Source of the DNA: Streptomyces qinglanensis
GTDB taxonomy: Bacteria; Actinomycetota; Actinomycetes; Streptomycetales; Streptomycetaceae
Assembly: GCF_900111245.1 (NCBI RefSeq)
Contig: NZ_FOGO01000008.1
Location: 248,001-312,000, forward strand
DNA length: 64,000 nt
Direction: 5' to 3'
Both the position numbers and the translations under genes were made by a program. Shown here piece after piece: positions 40,872 to 47,991 of the stretch. Positions within the stretch are counted from its first letter, which is position 1, and every line of letters starts with the position of its first letter. The notes beneath the pieces are model-generated. The model ran no database searches, was not told the origin of the DNA, and saw only the letters and a list, made by a program, of their open reading frames with translations.

Positions 40872-41105
40872 TCACATCATGTCTTCGATCTCCGCTGCGA
40901 TGGGGTCCGCGTCGGTGCCGATGACGACCTGGATCGCGGTCCCCATCTTGACCACACCGTGGGCGCCCGCACTCTTGAGCGCGGCCTCGTCGACGAGGGA
41001 GGGGTCGCCGACCTCGGTGCGGAGGCGGGTGATGCAGCCCTCCACCTCTTCGATGTTCTGGAGCCCGCCGAGTCCGGCGACGATCTTCTCAGCCTTGCTG
41101 GCCAT
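40872..41105 (-). CDS. nagF: N-acetylglucosamine PTS EIIB component
   Basis: 77-residue free-standing EIIB domain. The phosphorylated cysteine is Cys24 in EVEGCITRLRTEVGD, the classical EIIB-Glc/GlcNAc motif. It relays phosphate from EIIA to the sugar held by the EIIC permeases NagE1/NagE2 encoded across the gap. Start ATG 41105 with AGGAGAAGGAC upstream. It is divergent from nagE1, and a DasR-like operator (41287-41302) lies between, so both genes should be induced together on chitin-derived GlcNAc or glucosamine. Confidence 0.94.
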   Translation of the reverse strand: MASKAEKIVAGLGGLQNIEEVEGCITRLRTEVGDPSLVDEAALKSAGAHGVVKMGTAIQVVIGTDADPIAAEIEDMM

Positions 41106-41286
41106 GTCCTTCTCCTGTGTTCCCGCCCGGTGGACGCTGTGGCGTTGCTGGCATCGGTGGATCTTTTGTCACGTTAGCCCACGATCAGCCCAGCTTTGCG
41201 CGCGCCGGTGCACTGTCTGGCGAATGATGACGCTTACTGGTGCCGCGAGGGCACCCGCCGCCGTACGGCGGACTCCTCGCACCAGT

Positions 41287-41302
41287 AGTGGTCTACACCA
41301 GT
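41287..41302. promoter_or_regulatory. DasR-responsive element (dre) in nagF-nagE1 gap
   Basis: AGTGGTCTACACCAGT, close to the dre consensus (AC/GT)GGTCTAGACCA. Centred between the divergent nagF and nagE1 genes. Confidence 0.88.
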
Positions 41303-41354
41303 ATGCGTCAGTCGCCCGGTCGGCGGACGAGCGGCCGACCAGTCAGGAGGGGCC

Positions 41355-42656
41355 GTGAGCGCCAACGCCGCAGCCGGGCCGGGGAGGAAGTGGACCTCCG
41401 GGTTCTTCCAGGGCCTGCAGAAGATGGGCCGCAGCCTCCAGCTCCCCATCGCCGTGCTCCCGGCCGCGGGCATCCTCAACCGGCTCGGCCAGCCGGACAT
41501 CTTCGGCGACGACGGGCTGGGCTGGACCGACGTGGCCAAGGTCTTCCTCGGCGCGGGGAGCGCACTGCTGGACTCGGCGCTGGGGCTGCCGCTGCTGTTC
41601 TGCGTGGGCGTGGCCATCGGCATGGCCAAGAAGGCGGACGGCTCGACCGCGCTGGCCGCCGTCGCCGGCTTCCTCGTCTACTACAACATCCTCCAGCAGT
41701 TCCCCGACTGCCCCTCCGGCACCAGCTACGACGCCGAGCTGGGCACCTGCCTGGCCAAGGACAGCACCGCCGCCGGTGCCGCCTCCTTCCAGAACCCGGG
41801 AGTGTTCGGCGGCATCATCGTCGGGCTGCTGACCGCATGGTTCTGGCAGCGCTTCCACCGGGTGAAGCTCGTGGACTGGCTGGGCTTCTTCAACGGCCGC
41901 CGACTGGTGCCGATCATCATGGCCTTCGTCGCGCTGGTCTTCGCGGTGCTGTGCCAGTGGGTGTGGCCGCCCGTCGGCGACGGGCTCACCAGCTTCTCGA
42001 AGTGGATGTCGGACCTGGGCGCCTGGGGTGCGGGGATCTTCGGCATCGCCAACCGGGCGCTGATCCCGATCGGGATGCACCAGTTCCTGAACACCTTCAT
42101 GTGGTTCCAGTTCGGCAGCTACAAGAAGCCGGACGGCGAGATCGTGCACGGCGACATCAACCGCTTCCTGGCCGGCGACCCGGACGCCGGGCAGTTCCTC
42201 ACCGGGTTCTTCCCGATCATGATGTTCGCGCTGCCCGCCGCCGCGCTGGCCATCACGCACGCGGCCCGGCCGGAGCGCCGCAAGGTGGTCGGCGGCCTGA
42301 TGCTCTCGACGGCACTGACCTCGTTCGTCACCGGGGTGACCGAGCCGATCGAGTTCTCCTTCCTCTTCGTGGCCCCGGTGCTGTACGTCATCCACGTCCT
42401 GCTGACGGGCGTCTCGATGGCCCTCACCTGGGGGCTCGGCGTGCACGACGGCTTCAGCTTCTCCGCGGGGCTGATCGACTACGTCATCAACTGGAGCCTG
42501 GCCACCAAACCCTGGCTGATCATCCCGATCGGGCTGTGCTTCGCGGTGGTCTACTACGTGATCTTCCGTGTGGTGATCTCTGTCTTCGACCTCAAGACTC
42601 CCGGGCGGGAGCCGGAGGAGATCGCGGAGGAGATCGAGAAGGACATCACCCGGTAG
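41355..42656 (+). CDS. nagE1: GlcNAc-type PTS EIIC permease NagE1
   Basis: 433-residue membrane permease of the glucose/GlcNAc EIIC family, lacking fused EIIA and EIIB domains. Typical features: FFQGLQKMGRSLQLPIAVLPAAGILNRLGQ at the start, FFNGRRLVPIIM, the sugar-binding loop GVTEPIEFSFLFVAPVLY, and GVHDGFSFSAGLIDYVINW. About ten helices. The start is GTG at 41355 behind AGGAGGGG. It is 70-80% similar by eye to NagE2 downstream, so the two arose by duplication; NagE1 carries an insert (ILQQFPDCPSGTSYDAELGT) absent from NagE2. In S. coelicolor NagE2 is the main GlcNAc transporter and NagE1 contributes little. Confidence 0.93.
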   Translation: MSANAAAGPGRKWTSGFFQGLQKMGRSLQLPIAVLPAAGILNRLGQPDIFGDDGLGWTDVAKVFLGAGSALLDSALGLPLLFCVGVAIGMAKKADGSTALAAVAGFLVYYNILQQFPDCPSGTSYDAELGTCLAKDSTAAGAASFQNPGVFGGIIVGLLTAWFWQRFHRVKLVDWLGFFNGRRLVPIIMAFVALVFAVLCQWVWPPVGDGLTSFSKWMSDLGAWGAGIFGIANRALIPIGMHQFLNTFMWFQFGSYKKPDGEIVHGDINRFLAGDPDAGQFLTGFFPIMMFALPAAALAITHAARPERRKVVGGLMLSTALTSFVTGVTEPIEFSFLFVAPVLYVIHVLLTGVSMALTWGLGVHDGFSFSAGLIDYVINWSLATKPWLIIPIGLCFAVVYYVIFRVVISVFDLKTPGREPEEIAEEIEKDITR

Positions 42657-42948
42657 CGGCGCTCCGCGCGGAGCGGCACCCGCGGGGGCGGCGGCTCCGG
42701 AGCGGCAGGGCGTTGACCCCGTAGCGGGCGAGCCGGCCGGTGCGCCCGCCCGGACGCCGGGAGACGTCCGGCTCACCACCTGGGCAGGGCACAGCACCGG
42801 GCGCCGGTGACGAGACCCGGCGAGCCGCCGGGAGCGGCGCCGGGAGCGGGGCCGAGCGGCGCCGGCTCCGGCGGCCGCGGGCAGCAGCCGAACGTTGCCC
42901 AGATCACCCGGAAGAGACCGTTCCGCCGTGCGCGGGGGCCGTGCTACT

Positions 42949-42964
42949 AATGGTCTACACCACT
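42949..42964. promoter_or_regulatory. DasR-responsive element, nagE2 upstream site 1
   Basis: AATGGTCTACACCACT, with the same core (GGTCTACACCA) as the nagF-nagE1 site; 71 bp before the nagE2 start. Confidence 0.88.
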
Positions 42965-42966
42965 AC

Positions 42967-42980
42967 GTGGACTAGACCAC
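42967..42980. promoter_or_regulatory. DasR-responsive element, nagE2 upstream site 2
   Basis: GTGGACTAGACCAC, one mismatch to the palindromic core TGGTCTAGACCA and only 2 bp from site 1. Tandem sites suggest tighter repression of nagE2. Confidence 0.75.
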
Positions 42981-43034
42981 CAGCGGGCTGCCTCCTCCCT
43001 GTGCAGCACCCGCTCCACCTGGAGGAACACCCCC

Positions 43035-44276
43035 ATGAGCACGGACACCGCTGCTCCCGCGAAGAAGCGGGGCTCCGGACTGTTCCAAGGACTGCAGAAG
43101 GTCGGACGCAGCCTGCAGCTACCCATCGCCGTCCTCCCCGCCGCCGGTATCCTCAACCGGCTCGGCCAGCCCGACGTCTTCGGCGACGAGGGGCTGAAGT
43201 GGCACGACGTCGCCGCCGCGTTCGCCGGTGCGGGCGGCGCCATCTTCGACAACCTGCCGCTGCTGTTCTGCATCGGCGTCGCCATCGGCTTCGCCAAGAA
43301 GTCCGACGGCTCCACGGCGCTCGCCGCGCTCGTCGGCTTCCTCGTCTACAAGAATGTCCTGGAGGCGTTCCCCGTCCACGAGGCCGTGGTCAAGGCGGGC
43401 GAGGACACCCCGGCCGTCTACAACGACCCGGGAGTGCTCGGCGGCGTCCTGATGGGACTGATAGCCGCGGTCGTCTGGCAGCGCTACCACCGCACCAAAC
43501 TGGTGGACTGGCTGGGCTTCTTCAACGGCCGCCGGCTGGTGCCGATCATCATGGCCTTCGTCGGCCTCGTCGTCGGCGTGGCCTTCACCCTGGTCTGGGG
43601 ACCGATCGGGGACGCCATCACCGCGTTCGGCGAGTGGATGACCGGACTGGGCGCCACCGGCGCGGGCATCTTCGGTCTGATCAACCGGGCGCTGATCCCG
43701 GTGGGCATGCACCAGTTCCTCAACACGGTCGCCTGGTTCCAGCTCGGTGACTTCACGAACGCCTCCGGGGACGTCGTGCACGGCGACATCGCCCGGTTCT
43801 TCGCGGGCGACCCGAGCGCGGGCCAGTTCATGTCCGGCTTCTTCCCGATCATGATGTTCGGGCTGCCAGCCGCCGCGCTGGCCATCGCGCACTGCGCCAA
43901 GCCGCACCGCCGCAAGGCCGTGACCGGCATGATGGTCTCGCTCGCCCTGACCTCGTTCGTCACCGGCATCACCGAACCGATCGAGTTCACCTTCATGTTC
44001 ATCGCACCGGTGCTGTATGTGGTGCACGCGGTGCTCACGGCCGTCTCGATGGCGGTGACCTGGACGCTGGGGGTGCACGACGGCTTCAGCTTCTCCGCAG
44101 GCTTCATCGACTACGCCATCAACTGGAGCCTGGCCACCAGACCCTGGCTGATCATCCCGATCGGGCTGTGCTTCGCGGCGGTCTACTACGTGATCTTCCG
44201 CTTCCTGATCGTGAAGCTGGACATCAAGACCCCGGGCCGCGAACCGGACGACGAGGTCGAGGACCTGACCAAGTGA
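43035..44276 (+). CDS. nagE2: GlcNAc PTS EIIC permease NagE2
   Basis: 413-residue EIIC membrane protein, close paralogue of NagE1. Conserved LFQGLQKVGRSLQLPIAVLPAAG, FFNGRRLVPIIM, GITEPIEFTFMFIAPVLY and GVHDGFSFSAGFIDYAINW. It imports and, with NagF, phosphorylates N-acetylglucosamine, the signal that relieves DasR repression and links chitin degradation to development in Streptomyces. The ATG at 43035 follows GGAGG. A 14-bp hairpin terminates it. Confidence 0.94.
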   Translation: MSTDTAAPAKKRGSGLFQGLQKVGRSLQLPIAVLPAAGILNRLGQPDVFGDEGLKWHDVAAAFAGAGGAIFDNLPLLFCIGVAIGFAKKSDGSTALAALVGFLVYKNVLEAFPVHEAVVKAGEDTPAVYNDPGVLGGVLMGLIAAVVWQRYHRTKLVDWLGFFNGRRLVPIIMAFVGLVVGVAFTLVWGPIGDAITAFGEWMTGLGATGAGIFGLINRALIPVGMHQFLNTVAWFQLGDFTNASGDVVHGDIARFFAGDPSAGQFMSGFFPIMMFGLPAAALAIAHCAKPHRRKAVTGMMVSLALTSFVTGITEPIEFTFMFIAPVLYVVHAVLTAVSMAVTWTLGVHDGFSFSAGFIDYAINWSLATRPWLIIPIGLCFAAVYYVIFRFLIVKLDIKTPGREPDDEVEDLTK

Positions 44277-44281
44277 CAAGC

Positions 44282-44322
44282 GCCGGCGTGCCGCGCGGTC
44301 TCCGCCGCCGCGGCACGCCGGC
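44282..44322. terminator. 14-bp bidirectional hairpin after nagE2
   Basis: Perfect arms 44282-44295 and 44309-44322, 13-nt loop, in the 52-bp gap between convergent nagE2 and the MBL-fold gene. Confidence 0.8.
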
Positions 44323-44328
44323 CGCTCT

Positions 44329-45090
44329 TCAGACCTCGTACACTGCGCCGGCCCGCGCCATCTCCACCGGACCGGCGAAGACCGCCTTCGCGTCCCGCAG
44401 GTTGATCTGCGGATCCGTCCACGGCGGTACATGGGTGAGCACCAGCCGCGCGGCGCCGGCCCGTGCCGCGACCTCCCCGGCCTCCCGCCCGTTCAGATGG
44501 AGACCGGGGATCTGCTCCTTGCCGTCCGTGAACGACGCCTCGCACAGGAACAGATCGGCGTCCCGCGCCACCAGTTCGAGCGCCGGACAGGGCCCGGTGT
44601 CACCCGAATACGTGAGGACCCGCCCGCTCTCCTTGTGCTCGACGCGGAACGCGTACGCCTCCACCGGATGCTCGACCCGCTCCGTGCGCACCCGGAAGGG
44701 GCCCGCCTCGAAGCTGCCGCCGGGCGTGAGCGTGCGGAAGGTGAAGACCTCGCTCATCGAGGACTCGGACGGGGTGTCGGCGTAGGCGGTGGTGAGCCGC
44801 TGCTCGGTGCCGGGCGGGCCGTACACCGGGACGGGACCGCAACGGCCGCCCTCGTGGCGGTAGTAGCGGGCCACGAAGTAGCCGCACATGTCGATGCAGT
44901 GGTCCGCGTGCAGATGGCTGAGCGCGATCGCGTCGAGATCGTAGAGTCCGCAGTGGCGCTGCAGCTCACCGAGCGCGCCGTTGCCCATGTCCAGGAGCAG
45001 CCGGAAGCCGTCGGCCTCGACGAGATAGCTCGAACAGGGCGATTCCGTGGACGGGAACGACCCGGAACAGCCGACGACGGTGAGCTTCAT
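44329..45090 (-). CDS. MBL-fold (RNase Z-like) metallo-hydrolase
   Basis: 253 residues. The zinc motif LSHLHADHCIDM (HxHxDH) and the later YSGDTGPCPAL Asp and LVLTHVPPW His complete a binuclear metal site. The layout is that of RNase Z-like or cAMP-phosphodiesterase-like proteins that Streptomyces keeps in addition to true RNase Z. The ATG at 45090 has GGAGG ten bases upstream. Divergent from the PemK-like gene. The substrate is unknown. Confidence 0.92.
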   Translation of the reverse strand: MKLTVVGCSGSFPSTESPCSSYLVEADGFRLLLDMGNGALGELQRHCGLYDLDAIALSHLHADHCIDMCGYFVARYYRHEGGRCGPVPVYGPPGTEQRLTTAYADTPSESSMSEVFTFRTLTPGGSFEAGPFRVRTERVEHPVEAYAFRVEHKESGRVLTYSGDTGPCPALELVARDADLFLCEASFTDGKEQIPGLHLNGREAGEVAARAGAARLVLTHVPPWTDPQINLRDAKAVFAGPVEMARAGAVYEV

Positions 45091-45328
45091 GGAGCGGGAA
45101 CCTCCGTTGACGGCTGCGGGAGAAGTCCCCATCTGGTTGACGAGGGGACTTCCGAGCGTAAGCCGCGCGGGTCAGGTCGGCTCCTCGATGCAGCGGTGGT
45201 GTGGGCGGAATCACCAGCCCGGGGTAGCGTCGTTCCCCGGGCGGTCCCCGCCCAAACGCCGCATCGTGTCGGGAGGGACACCCCGGACACCTCGCAGGCG
45301 TGGCGGAGGCGGAACGGACGGAACAGAC

Positions 45329-45763
45329 ATGGACACCACGTGGTGGCTGGCGCTCGGCGGCGTCGTGCTGCTCGCGTTCGTGGCAGCGCTCGTGGACGGC
45401 CGGGGCCGGCTGGGACCCCGCCGCCCCGCGGCCCCGGGCGGTCCGAGCAGACCGGGCGGGAGCAGGAAGGCACGGGCCGGGCGGGCGGCACCGCGCCCCC
45501 GGCCCGGGGAGATCTGGCGGACCAGCCTGCCGGACGGCAGCGAGCCGCTCTTCCTCGTCCTGGCGGTGCGCACGGACGGCGCCCGGCTGGCCCGGCTCAC
45601 CCGGGAGCCCACCGCGCTTCCCGTCCTCCCGGAGGACGCCGCGGCCGGTCCCGCCTATCTGGAGCCGGAGACCCTGGCCGAGGCCGGACTCGGCCGGCTC
45701 CTCAACTGCTGCGGCGAGGTCGACCCGGACACCTGGGAGCGGGTCCGGCACCTGGCCGACTGA
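45329..45763 (+). CDS. Membrane-anchored PemK/MazF-like protein, divergent
   Basis: 144 residues. An N-terminal helix (TTWWLALGGVVLLAFVAALV) and a Pro/Arg-rich linker lead to an ~80-residue domain starting RPRPGEIWRTSLPDG and continuing FLVLAVRTDGARLARLT. This follows the PemK/MazF pattern (PGEIW, then LVL, then V-x-P-like loops). The usual RPxLVL motif is replaced by EPLFLVL, and the catalytic Arg/Thr pair of MazF is not evident. No antitoxin gene adjoins it. I infer a fixed, probably non-toxic, inner-membrane relative of the family. ATG at 45329 with only a weak site (GGAAC). Confidence 0.6.
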   Translation: MDTTWWLALGGVVLLAFVAALVDGRGRLGPRRPAAPGGPSRPGGSRKARAGRAAPRPRPGEIWRTSLPDGSEPLFLVLAVRTDGARLARLTREPTALPVLPEDAAAGPAYLEPETLAEAGLGRLLNCCGEVDPDTWERVRHLAD

Positions 45764-45799
45764 CCGGGTGCCGGGACCGGGCCCGGGACCGGCACCCGG
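45764..45799. terminator. Hairpin between PemK-like gene and cysM
   Basis: 11-bp perfect stem (45764-45774 with 45789-45799), 14-nt loop with its own inner pairing; starts directly after the stop codon. Confidence 0.7.
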
Positions 45800-45817
45800 G
45801 CGCCGGGGGCCGGGCCG

Positions 45818-46768
45818 CTACGCCCAGAGCTGGCCCTGGACGGCGGCGACCGCGTCCTCGTCGGACTCGGCGGTGTACAGGCCGGTCGACAGGTACTTCC
45901 AGCCGCCGTCCGCCACCAGGAAGACGATGTCGGCGCTCTCCCCCGCCTTCACGGCCCGGCGCCCCACCCCGATCGCGGCGTGCAGCGCCGCGCCGGTGGA
46001 GACACCGGCGAAGATGCCCTCCTGCGCGAGGAGTTCCCTGGTGCGGGTCACCGCGTCCGCGGAGCCGACCGAGAAGCGCGTGGTGAGCACCGACTCGTCG
46101 TAGAGTTCGGGCACGAAGCCCTCGTCCAGGTTGCGCAGCCCGTACACCAGGTCGTCGTAGCGCGGCTCGGCGGCGACGATCTTCACGTCCGGACGGTGCT
46201 CGCGCAGATAGCGGCCGGCGCCCATCAGGGTGCCGGTGGTGCCGAGACCCGCCACGAAGTGGGTGACGGACGGCAGGTCGGCGAGGATCTCGGGACCGGT
46301 GGTGGCGTAGTGCGCACCCGCGTTGTCCGGGTTCCCGTACTGGTAGAGCATCACCCAGTCCGGGTGCTCGGCCGCCAGTTCCTTGGCCACCCGGACCGCC
46401 GTGTTGGAGCCGCCCGCCGCGGGCGAGGAGACGATCTCGGCGCCCCACATGGCCAGCAGTTGGCGGCGCTCCTCGCTGGTGTTCTCCGGCATCACGCAGA
46501 CGATGCGGTAGCCCTTGAGCCGGGCCGCCATGGCCAGGGAGATGCCGGTGTTCCCGGAGGTCGGCTCCAGGATGGTGCAGCCGGGCCGCAACCGGCCGTC
46601 CTTCTCGGCCTGTTCGACCATGTGCAGCGCCGGACGGTCCTTGATGGAACCCGTCGGGTTGCGGTCCTCCAGCTTCGCCCAGATCCGCACCTCGTCGGAG
46701 AGCGAGAGCCGGGCCAGCCGCACCAGAGGCGTGTTGCCGACCGCCTCGAGCGGGGAGTCGTAGCGCAT
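45818..46768 (-). CDS. cysM: Cysteine synthase CysM (CysO-dependent type)
   Basis: 316-residue PLP enzyme. Lys43 in NPTGSIKDRPA binds PLP, TSGNTGISLA binds the substrate carboxylate and GLGTTGTLMG the cofactor phosphate. The gene overlaps cysO by one base (TGATG) and lies in a cluster with a JAMM protease, so it should be the mycobacterial-type CysM that joins O-phosphoserine to the thiocarboxylate of CysO to make cysteine without free sulfide. The family includes the long C-terminal tail seen here (STGLYTAESDEDAVAAV). Start ATG 46768. Confidence 0.95.
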   Translation of the reverse strand: MRYDSPLEAVGNTPLVRLARLSLSDEVRIWAKLEDRNPTGSIKDRPALHMVEQAEKDGRLRPGCTILEPTSGNTGISLAMAARLKGYRIVCVMPENTSEERRQLLAMWGAEIVSSPAAGGSNTAVRVAKELAAEHPDWVMLYQYGNPDNAGAHYATTGPEILADLPSVTHFVAGLGTTGTLMGAGRYLREHRPDVKIVAAEPRYDDLVYGLRNLDEGFVPELYDESVLTTRFSVGSADAVTRTRELLAQEGIFAGVSTGAALHAAIGVGRRAVKAGESADIVFLVADGGWKYLSTGLYTAESDEDAVAAVQGQLWA

Positions 46769-47079
46769 CAGCGCATGCCCAGGCGCCGGCCGGCCGGCCG
46801 CGCACCGGAGCCCCCGGCGACGGCCGGGAGGATCGTGACGCTGTCGCCGTCCCCGAGCCGGGTCGAGATGCCGTCGAGGAAGCGCACGTCCTCGTCGTTG
46901 AGGTAGACGTTCACGAACCGGCGCAGCTCGCCGCCGTCCACCAGGCGCGCCTGGATGCCGGTGTGGCGGCTCTCCAGATCGGTGAAGAGCTCACCGATGG
47001 TGGCGCCCGTGCCCTCGACGACCTTCTGGTCGCCGGTGTAGGTGCGGAGGATGGTCGGAATGCGGACCTCGATGGCCAT
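46768..47079 (-). CDS. cysO: CysO/MoaD-like sulfur carrier with 13-residue tail after Gly-Gly
   Basis: 103 residues, ubiquitin-like beta-grasp fold. Close to mycobacterial CysO: VRIPTILRTYTGDQKVVEG, FVNVYLNDEDVRFLDG and DGDSVTILPAVAGG. The Gly89-Gly90 that must carry the thiocarboxylate is not terminal; 13 residues (SGARPAGRRLGMR) follow, so a protease has to expose it. The Mec-like JAMM peptidase encoded at 47422-47847 is the obvious candidate. The ATG at 47079 follows GGGAG with 7-base spacing. The one-base overlap with cysM couples the two. Confidence 0.93.
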   Translation of the reverse strand: MAIEVRIPTILRTYTGDQKVVEGTGATIGELFTDLESRHTGIQARLVDGGELRRFVNVYLNDEDVRFLDGISTRLGDGDSVTILPAVAGGSGARPAGRRLGMR

Positions 47080-47209
47080 GAGAGAGCTCCCGTCGGAGAG
47101 GAAAGAGGGCTGGCTGTTCGGCGGGCGGGCTGCGCGCGCATGCCCCGTACCGCGGGCAGGGGGACTGACGGGGCCCGGGCGCGCACTGCGGCACCCATGG
47201 GCGCGCACG

Positions 47210-47320
47210 TCAGGACAGCGGACAGATCGCGCTGGCGAGGCGGCACAGATCGACGTGCAGGCGCGCCACGAGCACACTGCCCGGGGCCTTCTCGAATGCG
47301 CTCACGTCGGGGACAACCAT
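47210..47320 (-). CDS. Cys-rich leader peptide upstream of cysO-cysM
   Basis: 36-codon ORF: ATG at 47320, stop at 47212-47210. It begins MVVPDVSAFEKAPG and ends VARLHVDLCRLASAICPLS. The block LHVDLCRLASAIC is the form conserved in small leader peptides that Streptomyces carries before sulfur-assimilation genes. Two Cys near the end suit ribosome-mediated sensing of charged tRNA-Cys and attenuation of cysO-cysM, as studied for Cys-rich leader ORFs in mycobacteria. TACGAT (47332-47327) is only 6 bases before the ATG, implying a leaderless start. Too short for routine calling. Confidence 0.82.
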   Translation of the reverse strand: MVVPDVSAFEKAPGSVLVARLHVDLCRLASAICPLS

Positions 47321-47326
47321 GGGCTC

Positions 47327-47332
47327 ATCGTA
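47327..47332 (-). promoter_or_regulatory. -10 element of the leader-peptide transcript
   Basis: TACGAT on the minus strand, ending 6 bp before the leader ATG. No good -35 is visible at 17-18 bp. Confidence 0.5.
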
Positions 47333-47421
47333 ACGATTCCCGGACGGGAAATCGGATACCGGTTTCATGATGCGGACGGAACCGTCTCAGAATGATGGGT
47401 GACGGGGCGCTGAGCAGGTGC

Positions 47422-47847
47422 TCAGTAGCTCTCGACGACCGTGACCTCTTCCTCGGTCACCTCGCCGTCCACGATGCGGAACGAGCGGAAGGAGAAGGGC
47501 CCCTCGTCGTTGCCGCACTCGGCGGTGGAGACGAGCACGTAGTGCGCACCGGGCTCGTTGGCGTAGGAGATGTCCGTCCGGGAGGGGTACGCCTCGGTCG
47601 CGGTGTGCGAGTGGTAGATCACGACCGGTTCCTCGTCCCGGTCGTCCATCTCGCGGTAGAGCTTGAGCAGGTCCGCGGAGTCGAACTCGTAGAAGGTCGG
47701 CGAGCGCGCGGCGTTCAGCATCGGGATGAAGCGCTCCGGACGGCCCTTGCCGACCGGTCCGGCGATCACTCCGCACGCCTCGTCCGGGTGGTCCGCGCGG
47801 GCGTGGGCGACGATCCGGTCGTGCAGCTCCTGGGTGATGGTCAGCAT
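47422..47847 (-). CDS. mec: JAMM/MPN+ metalloprotease Mec
   Basis: 141-residue zinc isopeptidase-like enzyme. The JAMM motif is complete: Glu in DEACGVIAG and HSHTATEAYPSRTD (H-x-H-x7-S-x2-D). In M. tuberculosis Mec hydrolyses the CysO-cysteine adduct to free cysteine; here it may also trim the CysO C-terminal tail. The ATG at 47847 has no Shine-Dalgarno sequence but TATCCT lies 7 bases upstream (47860-47855), so a leaderless mRNA is likely. It precedes the leader peptide and cysO-cysM on the same strand, with about 100 bp between. Confidence 0.94.
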   Translation of the reverse strand: MLTITQELHDRIVAHARADHPDEACGVIAGPVGKGRPERFIPMLNAARSPTFYEFDSADLLKLYREMDDRDEEPVVIYHSHTATEAYPSRTDISYANEPGAHYVLVSTAECGNDEGPFSFRSFRIVDGEVTEEEVTVVESY

Positions 47848-47892
47848 GGGGGCAAGGATAAGCACGGGCCCGGCACCGCCCGCCGGAGAGGG

Positions 47893-47918
47893 CCGTCCGG
47901 TCGGTACCGCCCGGACGG
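47893..47918. terminator. Hairpin after amino-acid permease gene
   Basis: 8-bp perfect stem (47893-47900 with 47911-47918), extendable with one bulge, 10-nt loop. Lies between the permease stop and the mec promoter. Confidence 0.55.
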
Positions 47919-47991
47919 GCCGGAGGCACGGGCGGACGCGGCAGCGGTGCCGGCGCGGGCGGTCAGCGGTGGCGTCCGGCGCCGGGGCGGC

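Larger units (their letters stand above)
42657..43034 (+). other. 378-bp nagE1-nagE2 intergenic region
   Basis: Contains a weak GC hairpin just after the nagE1 stop (around 42663-42680), then GC-rich sequence with no gene, then two DasR-like sites at 42949-42964 and 42967-42980. nagE2 therefore has its own regulated promoter. Confidence 0.7.
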
